Below, piece after piece: positions 1 to 6,242 of a DNA stretch of 9,425 bases. The translations under genes and the position numbers were made by a program. Positions within the stretch are counted from its first letter, which is position 1. Every line of letters starts with the position of its first letter. Source of the DNA: Pseudomonadota bacterium. Lineage in GTDB: Bacteria; Pseudomonadota; Gammaproteobacteria; Competibacterales; Competibacteraceae. The notes under the pieces were generated by a model. That model was not told the DNA's origin, ran no database searches, and saw only the letters and a program-made list of their open reading frames with translations. The stretch covers positions 1-9,425 of the forward strand of contig JAGTSD010000041.1 in NCBI GenBank assembly GCA_018262135.1, given 5' to 3'.

Positions 1-2
1 TC

Positions 3-263
3 CTTCGGATCGCGGTTTATTCGGTCCTGAGCGGGATCGTCTATCCCGCCTGGATCGATGGCCACCGTCGCGCGGCTCTCGGTGATCTGAACGCCTTGCC
101 CGCCACCGGTCGCGACTCGGCGGCTGACGCGGTCCGCGCCCGGGTCGAGTCCCGCCTCGCGGCCCTGGCCCGAGCGCGACAACGCGGCCCCTGGGTCTTC
201 AGCGCCTTGATGGCCAGCGAATTGGCGCTCGCTCAACTGCCGTATCTCTGGATCCGGCATTAA
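3..263 (+). CDS. C-terminal fragment of unidentified protein upstream of traG
   Basis: An open frame enters from the left edge and ends at TAA 261-263, giving the last 86 residues of a protein whose start lies outside the window. The middle is rich in Ala and Arg (helical, charged, about residues 36-61 of the fragment). The ends are more hydrophobic, with GIVYPAW near the start and ALAQLPYLWIRH at the C-terminus. I recognise no family. It ends 18 nt before the start of the TraG-like gene on the same strand, so it is probably in the same mating-pair operon, where short poorly characterised genes often precede traG. A conserved ICE protein truncated by the window edge cannot be excluded. Confidence 0.6.
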   Translation, partial: LRIAVYSVLSGIVYPAWIDGHRRAALGDLNALPATGRDSAADAVRARVESRLAALARARQRGPWVFSALMASELALAQLPYLWIRH

Positions 264-281
264 GGTCGGCGGGAGGCGCGG

Positions 282-1994
282 ATGAGCTTATCGGTCAGCG
301 GCATTCTGGAAGGCTATCTCACGCTCTATGGCTGGCAGGTCTACAGCTCGCTGTTCCTGCTGCTGATCGCGGTCGGGGCCGTGCTGTATCCGGTGGCGCG
401 CATCATCTTCGATGCGACGCTGGCCTTCACCGAAACCGGGCAAAATCCAGCGCTGGGCGCGCGCGGGTTCATCGTTCGGCTGCTGATTTATATCCTGGTC
501 TTGGTCTTGGGGCTGATTCCTTTGGTCCCGCTGTCCGTCAATGCGGTCAGCGTCCAAAACAAATGCGGCCGGGAGTCCCTGCTGACGTTAGGCCAACACT
601 ATCCCTTCCTGCAAAACCGCAGCGAAGGAAGCTTGGGGGGGGTGCAAAACGCCCATGTTCCCCTGTTGCCCTACCTCGCAATGGCGCTCGCGTCGGGGTT
701 TAACGCCGTACTCAATAAGGCCACGCCGTGCATGGCGGATCTCACCCATCTCAGCATGGCGCTCAACCTGTTGGATTTCAGCGCGGCCGATGATCCCAAT
801 GCGTTGCGCACCGCCGTGGACCGCTTCGAGCGCGAGTGCGGCAGTCGGGCCCGCGAGCTGGCGCTCGGCTTCCTGGATGGCAAGTATTTGGGCGGCGCGG
901 GCCGCGAATACCTGGAAGAGCAACTGGCGAAATACGCCAAGACGCCGGAAGAGCGTAAAAAACAACTGGTCTACTTCGGGTCGCCCTTCTTTCAAGAGGT
1001 GTTCTACAAACCTTGTTCCGGCGGGGATCAAACCACGCCGGCCGGCCTGCTCTGCACCATGCTACCCCTGCGGGCCCTGCAGCCCGTGCCCGGCTTTCCT
1101 TATGACGCCTCGCGGGATGGCGACGCCAGCCAAATCCAGGCCGCGCGCGGCGAAGGGTTCCCGACGTGTTACGAATGGTGGAGTGATGGCGCCAAAGGTT
1201 TACGCGGCCAGTTGGTGAAAGCCGGCGGAGAGGCGCTGAAAAACAAAGTCACCGCGCTCACCCTCAGCACCTGCCCCGGCCAAGCCTTTCTTCCCGGCGC
1301 CCTCTGCACCTGGATCGGCAGCCTCGTCAACGATATCCAGGACGGGCAGGACGTGGTGGTCGAGCAAATGCTGTTGGCCGGCAAGCGCCAGCTCAGCTCG
1401 AAAACGCCGGAGGTGGGCTGGGGCACGGGCCTCGTCACCGGGGGCTTGTTCCTCTTCAGCGATGTCGCCGAAAGCGTGGTCCAGCAGGCGGCCGGGTATT
1501 GGGCGCTCCTGTACATCATGAAAGTCGGCTCCGCCCTCCTGCAACCCTTCCTGCTCATGACGGTGTTCATGCTGTGGGGCATCTTCCTGGTCTTCGGCGA
1601 GATGCGGGGCATGATGCTGGTCAAGGGCATGATGCTGATTTTCACCTTGAGCATCCTGCCGGGGCTGTGGGGATTCGCCGATTACGTGGACGATCAGCTC
1701 TTCATGGCGCTCTACCCCAACGCGCCCGCCCTGAGCGGGGTGGGGATCGCGAAAGAACTCATGACCGATCATTCCACCATCGAGCGCGTCTTGCTGGGCT
1801 TTACCACCATGGTCTTTTACCTGGTGCTGCCCCTGCTGATGTTCTATCTGATCGCCGAGGCGGGTGGGCCGACTTCAGCTATGAGAATGGCCAGTGATGC
1901 GATCAATGATCCAGCTCGTGCCCAAGGAAGGATTGTCAGTGGCGGCGTAGGCGGCGCATCCGTGCGCGGATGGGTTAGACCTGGCTGGAAATAA
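282..1994 (+). CDS. traG: TraG N-terminal-domain conjugal transfer membrane protein
   Basis: This 570-residue inner-membrane protein belongs to the TraG N-terminal family (PF07916-like) that closes the mating-pair operon of MPF_G/PFGI-1-type ICEs. In F-type systems the family acts in mating-pair stabilisation and pilus assembly. The start ATG follows a GGGAGG Shine-Dalgarno sequence. Predicted membrane segments lie near residues 21-43, 65-86 and 128-144 and, after a long soluble region, near 406-436, 443-463 and 503-524. The soluble part (about 90-400) carries eight cysteines (95, 150, 186, 245, 258, 296, 331, 342), which fits disulfides in a periplasmic domain. The length of about 500-600 is that of the ICE short form, without the long C-terminal part of F TraG. 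The C-terminal 45 residues are Gly/Ala/Arg-rich and probably flexible. The family assignment comes from architecture and context and is strong; the exact role is inferred. Confidence 0.9.
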   Translation: MSLSVSGILEGYLTLYGWQVYSSLFLLLIAVGAVLYPVARIIFDATLAFTETGQNPALGARGFIVRLLIYILVLVLGLIPLVPLSVNAVSVQNKCGRESLLTLGQHYPFLQNRSEGSLGGVQNAHVPLLPYLAMALASGFNAVLNKATPCMADLTHLSMALNLLDFSAADDPNALRTAVDRFERECGSRARELALGFLDGKYLGGAGREYLEEQLAKYAKTPEERKKQLVYFGSPFFQEVFYKPCSGGDQTTPAGLLCTMLPLRALQPVPGFPYDASRDGDASQIQAARGEGFPTCYEWWSDGAKGLRGQLVKAGGEALKNKVTALTLSTCPGQAFLPGALCTWIGSLVNDIQDGQDVVVEQMLLAGKRQLSSKTPEVGWGTGLVTGGLFLFSDVAESVVQQAAGYWALLYIMKVGSALLQPFLLMTVFMLWGIFLVFGEMRGMMLVKGMMLIFTLSILPGLWGFADYVDDQLFMALYPNAPALSGVGIAKELMTDHSTIERVLLGFTTMVFYLVLPLLMFYLIAEAGGPTSAMRMASDAINDPARAQGRIVSGGVGGASVRGWVRPGWK

Positions 1995-2002
1995 CAAAAA
2001 CG

Positions 2003-2293
2003 TCAATCGGATTTACGGTTATGCCAGATGTTATGCGAAAACATGCGAAACATCGGATCAAGATCAATATCTCGTTCCGACGGCCCAGAATGCGGCACGG
2101 AGAAATCGACCGTTCGGCGCTTGCCGATGCCTGGTCCCAACCGCAGCGAGGCCAAGACCACCCCCATCACCAGGGCGATGTCAAACAAGGCATCCACGCC
2201 ATATCGAAACCACACCCAGCCGGCGCCAAGGGCGACCACGATCAACACGAACCTCTGGCGCACGGTTTTTGGGTCTTCAACGCGCTCGCGCAT
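2003..2293 (-). CDS. Small predicted two-pass membrane protein, antisense to the tra genes
   Basis: This 96-residue protein is the only convincing minus-strand gene here. I start it at the ATG complementary to 2291-2293, because an AGGAG Shine-Dalgarno (complement of 2301-2305) sits 7 nt upstream; a longer frame reaching 2350 lacks such a signal. After a basic N-terminus, two hydrophobic stretches follow (about residues 14-31, VLIVVALGAGW, and 34-52, DIALVMGVVLASL), separated by an FRYG turn, then a polar C-terminal tail. The stop lies 8 nt from the convergent traG stop. A small opposite-strand membrane protein after traG is common in PFGI-1-type elements (for example DUF3742 proteins), but I cannot assign this one to that family. 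Function unknown; it may affect surface or entry properties of the donor, which is speculation. Confidence 0.7.
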   Translation of the reverse strand: MRERVEDPKTVRQRFVLIVVALGAGWVWFRYGVDALFDIALVMGVVLASLRLGPGIGKRRTVDFSVPHSGPSERDIDLDPMFRMFSHNIWHNRKSD

Positions 2294-2323
2294 CGTCTTG
2301 CTCCTGATTTGTTTGGAGCGGGG

Positions 2324-2350
2324 CCTATCACAGTCTGTCTGGAACGTCAA
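2324..2350 (-). promoter_or_regulatory. Possible promoter of the minus-strand membrane protein gene
   Basis: On the minus strand a near-consensus -35, TTGACG (complement of 2345-2350), is followed after 15 nt by GATAGG (complement of 2324-2329), preceded by TGT. The -10 match is poor and the spacer short; using 17 nt gives TAGGCC, which is worse. It would place transcription about 25 nt ahead of the chosen ATG. It is the best candidate in the 79-nt gap between divergent genes, but weak. Confidence 0.28.
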
Positions 2351-2372
2351 GAAATATTGCTAGAGGAGGGGC

Positions 2373-2528
2373 ATGATGTGGGATCGTGATTCAGTTCTTG
2401 AGCGGGATCGACGGTTTGAAGAGGAGCGGCAGCGTCAGGAAGAACAGCGGCGGTATGAGGAACAGCGGCGTCAGGAAGAGCAGCGGCGGTATGAGGAACA
2501 GCGTCGGTTCGATGACCGACGCCGGTAA
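2373..2528 (+). CDS. 51-residue charged protein with tandem RQEEQRRYEEQR repeat
   Basis: A GAGGAGGGG Shine-Dalgarno sits 2-3 nt before ATGATG at 2373, or about 6 nt before the second ATG at 2376; the second start may be the one used. The product starts MMWDRDSVLERD and is then almost entirely Arg, Glu and Gln, with two direct copies of RQEEQRRYEEQR (residues 21-44) and an end FDDRRR. This pattern would form a single long charged helix or coiled coil. The gap to traD is 11 nt, so the two are probably cotranscribed. No family recognised. The strong ribosome site and the in-frame repeat support coding; the length is the main reason for caution. Confidence 0.6.
   Translation: MMWDRDSVLERDRRFEEERQRQEEQRRYEEQRRQEEQRRYEEQRRFDDRRR
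2433..2504 (+). repeat. Tandem duplication, two 36-bp units
   Basis: Units 2433-2468 and 2469-2504 are identical except for two third-position changes (gaa/gag within the unit and cgg/cgt at its end), so both encode the same 12 residues. The preceding GAGGAGCGGCAG at 2421-2432 resembles part of another, more diverged copy. The unit is a multiple of three and keeps the frame of the 51-residue gene. Confidence 0.9.
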
Positions 2529-2539
2529 CGAAGCAGGCC

Positions 2540-4711
2540 ATGGCGCACTATCCGATTGAGGCGCTGCTGCGGCCCCCGGTCGAGTGGTCGAGCAGCCTGG
2601 CGGCGGCCAGTCTGGCGGCGATCGCGCTGCATACTCCGGATTTTCTGCTGATGAATGACAGCACGAGCCGGGGGGTGGCGGCCATCCTGGCAGGTATCGC
2701 CGCAGTCCGGTTTTATCAAGGCTGGCGCGTGGTGCGGTACCAGCGCGGGCTGCGGCGTAACCGCGTCTATCGCGTCACCGCAAACAGCATCGCGCAGAAC
2801 TGCGAGGGGTTATTTCTGGGCCAAGGCTACCTGTGGACCGCGCGGCACACGCAACGGCTCTGGGATGCGACGCGCGCCGCCAACCGCCGCTTTATCGAAC
2901 CGGCCGAGTCCTGGCTGCGACTGGCCCGCGATGCGAGTCATCGACCGGTGATCAGCGGGTTGCCCGCCTTGCATGGCGTCGGCTTGCTGGAAGGGGAGCA
3001 GCCGATTTATTTGCCGTGGGTCGAGCGCCAAGGCCATGTGTTTTATGTGGGCACGACCGGCGTGGGTAAAACCCGCGCGCTGGAACTCGCCGTCATCCAG
3101 GATATTCGCCGGGGCCTGCCGGTGATTTGCATGGACCCCAAGGGCGATCCCGACTTGCTCCGGCGCCTGCACGCCGAGGCGGTGCGCGCCCAGCGGCCGT
3201 TTTACTGCTTCCATTTGGGCTACCCCGCGCATTCCGCCCGCTACAACCCGATCGGACGCTTCACGCGGATCACCGAGGTCGCCACCCGGATCGCCAACGA
3301 GCTGCCCTCCCAGGGCAACGCGGAAGCGTTTCGCCAGTTCGCCTGGCTGTTCACCCACGTCATCGCCCGCGCCCTGCACGCGCTGGGGGAGCGGCCGGAT
3401 TACCGGAAAATCCTCCAGCACATGAACCACATCGAGCCGTTGCTGGTCCGCTACTTCGAGGACTGGCTCGACCGCGAGGGTCCGTCCGGCTGGCGGGCGC
3501 TGCTGGATCGGGATGGACCCTGCGTCAAGGCCGACATCCCGCGCCACCTGAAAGCCCGCGATCCCCGCGCGCTCCAACTCGTGCAGTTTTACCAGGCCCG
3601 GGAACTGTACGATCCGGTGGCCGACGGCCTGCGTCGGGCCTTCGAGTACGAAAAGAGCTTTTTCGACAAGATTTCGGTCGCGGTGCAACCGCTCCTGGAA
3701 AAGCTCCTGGCCGGACGCACCGGCGAGCTGCTCAACCCCGATTACGCCGACCCCGACGACCCGCGCCCGATCCTGGATTGGGAAACGGCGATCCGCCAGC
3801 GGGCGGTGGTCTACTGCGGCTTCGACGCCCTGACCGACGCCGAAGTCGCCGCCGCGGTGGGGCAGGGCATGATGGGCGATCTGGTGGCCTACGCCGGCGA
3901 ACTCTACAAGCACGGCCTGGGGCAGAGCCTGGCGGTGGTGGAAGAGCGACCGGAAACCTGCCTCTATTTGGACGAGTTCTCGGAGCTGGTGCGCGGCCCG
4001 GAAATCGTGCAAGCCCTGAACAAGGGGCGCGGCGCGGGCCTGCGCTTTTCGGTCTACACCCAAACGCTGGCCGACATCGCCGCCGGCCTCGGCAACCGCG
4101 ACCGCGCCACCCAGATCATCGGCAACGTCAGCAACACCATCGTCATGCTGCGGGTCGCCGATCTGGACACCGCCAAACTGCTGTCCGAGCGGTTGGGCTC
4201 GGTCGAGGTGAACATGCTGATGGTGGTCTCGGCGGCGACCGACTCCTCCGTGCCGGATTCGCCGGTCCACTTCACCTCGATGATGCAGGACCGCGTGTCC
4301 AGTCAAACGGCCCCGCTGCTGGAACCCGGTTACCTGATGCAACTGCCGCGCGGGCACGCCTTCGTGCTGATGGCCGGCGGCCAGCTTTACCAAGTGCAAC
4401 TGCCCCAGCTCGTCGACCCGCCGTCCCGGCTGCCGGAGGATCTGGATGTCATCGCCCGCGACATGGCGCGCCGCTACCGGCCAGCGGCCGGCGTGGAACT
4501 GGCGCCGGAGGATTCGCCCCACCGCGCCGCGCGGTGGGGCGCCGGCTCTCCGGCGGTCCCCGCCGTGCCGCCGGCCGCCTCATGGCCGGCGGCGGAGGCC
4601 ACCACGAGGGTCTTTTCCGCCCCGGACGTCGCCGGTGGGTACGGCGGGAGCCCGGTGGTGGACGGGCCGGTCGGCCGCCGCGATGCGCCGGCCGCCGGTC
4701 AATCCGGATGA
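2540..4711 (+). CDS. traD: Type IV coupling protein TraD (PFGI-1-type)
   Basis: This 723-residue VirD4/TraD-family ATPase couples the relaxosome to the secretion channel at the inner membrane. The N-terminus starts with PIEALLRPPVEW, as in PFGI-1-class TraD proteins. Two membrane segments follow (about residues 18-37 and 45-60), then a basic stretch and the motor domain: Walker A GTTGVGKT at 171-178, the DPKGD motif at 199-203, and Walker B YLDEF at 476-480. A later block with NKGRGAGLRFSVYTQTLADI is typical of the RecA-like core. The C-terminal 75 or so residues are Pro/Ala-rich and probably disordered, where T4CPs often carry adaptor or relaxase contacts. The Shine-Dalgarno before ATG 2540 is weak (AAGCAGG), so translation may depend on coupling to the small gene 11 nt upstream. 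The stop overlaps the next start (ATGA). Length and motifs are complete. Confidence 0.97.
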   Translation: MAHYPIEALLRPPVEWSSSLAAASLAAIALHTPDFLLMNDSTSRGVAAILAGIAAVRFYQGWRVVRYQRGLRRNRVYRVTANSIAQNCEGLFLGQGYLWTARHTQRLWDATRAANRRFIEPAESWLRLARDASHRPVISGLPALHGVGLLEGEQPIYLPWVERQGHVFYVGTTGVGKTRALELAVIQDIRRGLPVICMDPKGDPDLLRRLHAEAVRAQRPFYCFHLGYPAHSARYNPIGRFTRITEVATRIANELPSQGNAEAFRQFAWLFTHVIARALHALGERPDYRKILQHMNHIEPLLVRYFEDWLDREGPSGWRALLDRDGPCVKADIPRHLKARDPRALQLVQFYQARELYDPVADGLRRAFEYEKSFFDKISVAVQPLLEKLLAGRTGELLNPDYADPDDPRPILDWETAIRQRAVVYCGFDALTDAEVAAAVGQGMMGDLVAYAGELYKHGLGQSLAVVEERPETCLYLDEFSELVRGPEIVQALNKGRGAGLRFSVYTQTLADIAAGLGNRDRATQIIGNVSNTIVMLRVADLDTAKLLSERLGSVEVNMLMVVSAATDSSVPDSPVHFTSMMQDRVSSQTAPLLEPGYLMQLPRGHAFVLMAGGQLYQVQLPQLVDPPSRLPEDLDVIARDMARRYRPAAGVELAPEDSPHRAARWGAGSPAVPAVPPAASWPAAEATTRVFSAPDVAGGYGGSPVVDGPVGRRDAPAAGQSG
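4515..4541. repeat. Perfect 12-bp inverted repeat, 3-nt loop, inside traD
   Basis: The arms CGCCCCACCGCG (4515-4526) and CGCGGTGGGGCG (4530-4541) are exact reverse complements around a 3-nt loop. The arms are all G/C except one A/T pair, so a very stable hairpin is expected in RNA or single-stranded DNA. It lies in the part of traD that encodes the low-complexity tail. No T-run follows, so it is not a standard terminator. Confidence 0.9.
4567..4593. repeat. Perfect 10-bp inverted repeat, 7-nt loop, inside traD
   Basis: The arms GCCGCCGGCC (4567-4576) and GGCCGGCGGC (4584-4593) are exact reverse complements around GCCTCAT. It is the second strong hairpin within 80 nt, in the coding sequence of the disordered TraD tail. 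A third, GCCGCCG/CGGCGGC at 4743-4759 with a 3-nt loop, lies just after the next gene's start. Confidence 0.85.
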
Positions 4712-5439
4712 GAGAGCGTCCCCGCTATACCCCGCCCGAGCCGCCGCCGTACCGGCGGCCGTGGAGCCTGGCCGGCCTCCTGGATCATGGGTTCGCCTTC
4801 GTGACGGTCACGTTCGCCGGTTGGCTGGTGTCCGTCCTCCTGGAGTGGTCCGGCATCGCCTTCGGCTGGTGGTCCTTGCCGGGCGCCGGACACAGCGAGC
4901 ATTTGCTGCGTACCGAACTGGACTGGCTGAACCAGGATTTCGCGACGCCGGCAGCGGCGGCGCGGTTGATCGACTGGGCCTACTGGGGCGCTGAAATGCT
5001 GTACCGGTGGTCCGGGCTGGAGGGGGTGGTGCGTTGGGTGGTCGCCGATCGGCCGGCGTCATGGCACGGGCTGGAGCTGCTGCGCGCCGCACTGCGCGCC
5101 TTCGGCGATTACCTGCTCGCGGCCACCTACATCACCCAGCTGACCGGCGCGCGGCTCGGCATCGTGCTGCTGGCGGTTCCCGCCTTTGCCACGATGGGGG
5201 TGATGGGCGCAGTGGACGGGCTGGTGCGCCGCGACCTGCGCCGCTTCGGCGGCGGGCAGGAGTCCAGCTTCCTGTACCACCACCTCAAAACGGCGGTACG
5301 CCCCCTGTTTTCGGTGCCGGTGTTTTTGTACCTGATCTCGCCCTGGTCGGTCCATCCGACCTGGGTGTTCGCGCCGTTCGCGCTGCTGTTTGGCTATGTC
5401 GTGCAGCGCATGCTCGGCAAGTTCAAAAAATATCTGTGA
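4708..5439 (+). CDS. ICE membrane protein, DUF4400 / PFL_4697 family
   Basis: This 243-residue integral membrane protein matches the family usually found beside traD in MPF_G ICEs (TIGR03747, DUF4400). The open frame extends far upstream inside traD, but I start at ATG 4708 because it forms an ATGA overlap with the traD stop and gives the usual family length. A Pro/Arg-rich N-terminus (MRERPRYTPPEPPPYRRPW) precedes membrane segments near 26-48, 130-147, 151-170, 198-212 and 216-234. The diagnostic part is GLVRRDLRRFGGGQESSF at 171-188, followed by LYHHLK, then a basic C-terminus (KFKKYL). Its molecular role is not established; the constant pairing with traD suggests work with the coupling protein at the membrane. 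The start codon choice is well supported by the overlap. Confidence 0.9.
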   Translation: MRERPRYTPPEPPPYRRPWSLAGLLDHGFAFVTVTFAGWLVSVLLEWSGIAFGWWSLPGAGHSEHLLRTELDWLNQDFATPAAAARLIDWAYWGAEMLYRWSGLEGVVRWVVADRPASWHGLELLRAALRAFGDYLLAATYITQLTGARLGIVLLAVPAFATMGVMGAVDGLVRRDLRRFGGGQESSFLYHHLKTAVRPLFSVPVFLYLISPWSVHPTWVFAPFALLFGYVVQRMLGKFKKYL

Positions 5440-5451
5440 GGCTCGAGGCCG

Positions 5452-5541
5452 ATGGCGTATTCCAACCGCGCCAACCCCGTTCCGCCGCTGCTGGCGGTGG
5501 CGCTGTTCGTCCTGGCGGTGGCGCTGTGGCTGTGGTGGTAA
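5452..5541 (+). CDS. 29-residue single-membrane-segment peptide
   Basis: A short frame starts 12 nt after the DUF4400 stop, with GAGGC in the leader. The product is MAYSNRANPVPP followed by a wholly hydrophobic stretch (LLAVALFVLAVALWLWW), ending right after the Trp residues. It looks like a tiny single-span membrane peptide. Its stop (5539-5541) overlaps GTG codons that could start the next gene in another frame, so it may serve partly as a leader for coupled translation. The alternative is that the region belongs to an N-terminal extension of the next gene from GTG 5436. Very short, so moderate confidence only. Confidence 0.45.
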   Translation: MAYSNRANPVPPLLAVALFVLAVALWLWW

Positions 5542-6200
5542 CCGCGCCGCCGGAACGCGGGGCGCGGATCGCGATCGTCGAGGCCGCGACCCTGCTCGCC
5601 GAACGGGCGGAACCCCTGGCGCGACTGCGGGAGCTGTCGAACAGCTCGGGATCGCAATTTGAGGCGGCCTACGCGCCGCTGCTGGCGGCGTTCGCGGACT
5701 ACGTCCAGCGCCTGCCGGCCGAAGGGGCGCCAACGCTGCTGGACGCGCGGCTGGACCGGGCGGCCGCCGTGCTGGCCCGCCGGCGCGGGATGATCCTGCC
5801 GCCGGGGGCGGACCCCGAGCGGGCGGCGCGCGAGGCCGACGCTTGGACTTACGCGCTGTTCGGCCTCGCCCTGCTGCGCGGCCTGAGCGGGGCGCTCGCC
5901 CCGTGGGCCGTCGCCCTCTGGGCGGCGGACGGGCGCTCGCTCGGACGCTGGCGCCCGCACGCCGAACCGCGCGGGCTTTCGCGGGTGAAGGGCGCGGCGG
6001 CCTACACCGCCGGCCCGAACGACGCGCCGCCCGGCGCGGATTGGACGCCGCTCGTCGCCGGCGCGTTGCTGCCCGCGCCGGGACTCAACTGGCTGTGGCG
6101 CGAGCCCGGGGTCATGGCGGTCTGGCAACACGCGCTGATCGCCGCCGATCTCCCTGCCGAGATCGGCGGTTTGTTCGATGGCCATCGCGTCGCGGCCTGA
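5535..6200 (+). CDS. TraI_2-like (MOBH relaxase N-terminal) domain protein, apparently lacking metal-binding residues
   Basis: This protein of about 221 residues resembles, over its full length, the N-terminal TraI_2 domain (PF07514) of ICE MOBH relaxases as I recall that family. Matching blocks in order are LRELSNSSGSQF...YAPLLAAFADYVQRLPA, then a ...LLD...L.LRRG.ILPPGADPE block, then AWTYALFGLALL, then W.PHAEP, and a C-terminal ...WQHALIAADLPAEIGGLFD...VA. Active members have an HHH-x-PGG stretch after LPA, an H in LLDH and an HD in ALLHDxGK. Here the text reads LPAEGAPTLLDARLD and ALLRGLSG, so the histidine stretch is deleted and the H and HD are replaced. No second (TraI_2_C) domain is present. 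Start is uncertain: GTG 5526, 5532 or 5535 overlap the 29-residue gene, and GTG 5436 would overlap the DUF4400 stop. It may be a structural or regulatory relaxosome component; the catalytic loss is an inference from remembered family motifs. Confidence 0.68.
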   Translation: MVTAPPERGARIAIVEAATLLAERAEPLARLRELSNSSGSQFEAAYAPLLAAFADYVQRLPAEGAPTLLDARLDRAAAVLARRRGMILPPGADPERAAREADAWTYALFGLALLRGLSGALAPWAVALWAADGRSLGRWRPHAEPRGLSRVKGAAAYTAGPNDAPPGADWTPLVAGALLPAPGLNWLWREPGVMAVWQHALIAADLPAEIGGLFDGHRVAA

Positions 6201-6242
6201 CTGGATTCGGCCGTCCGCGCGTCTTTCCTTGAGGAAAACCTG

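Noticed and set aside
655..1218. Plus-strand 187-codon frame within traG
   Set aside because: It is fully contained in traG in another frame, rich in Trp/Arg/Ser, without motifs or a ribosome site.
2810..4522. Long minus-strand open frame (570 codons) opposite traD
   Set aside because: It is the antisense shadow of a gene with strongly G/C-ending codons. Its product is His/Gln/Arg-rich low complexity without motifs, whereas the plus strand has full TraD motifs.
3127..4707. Upstream in-frame extension of the DUF4400 gene inside traD
   Set aside because: The extension is an alternative-frame reading of traD (Arg/Pro/Ala-rich). The ATGA overlap at 4708 and the normal family length define the true start.
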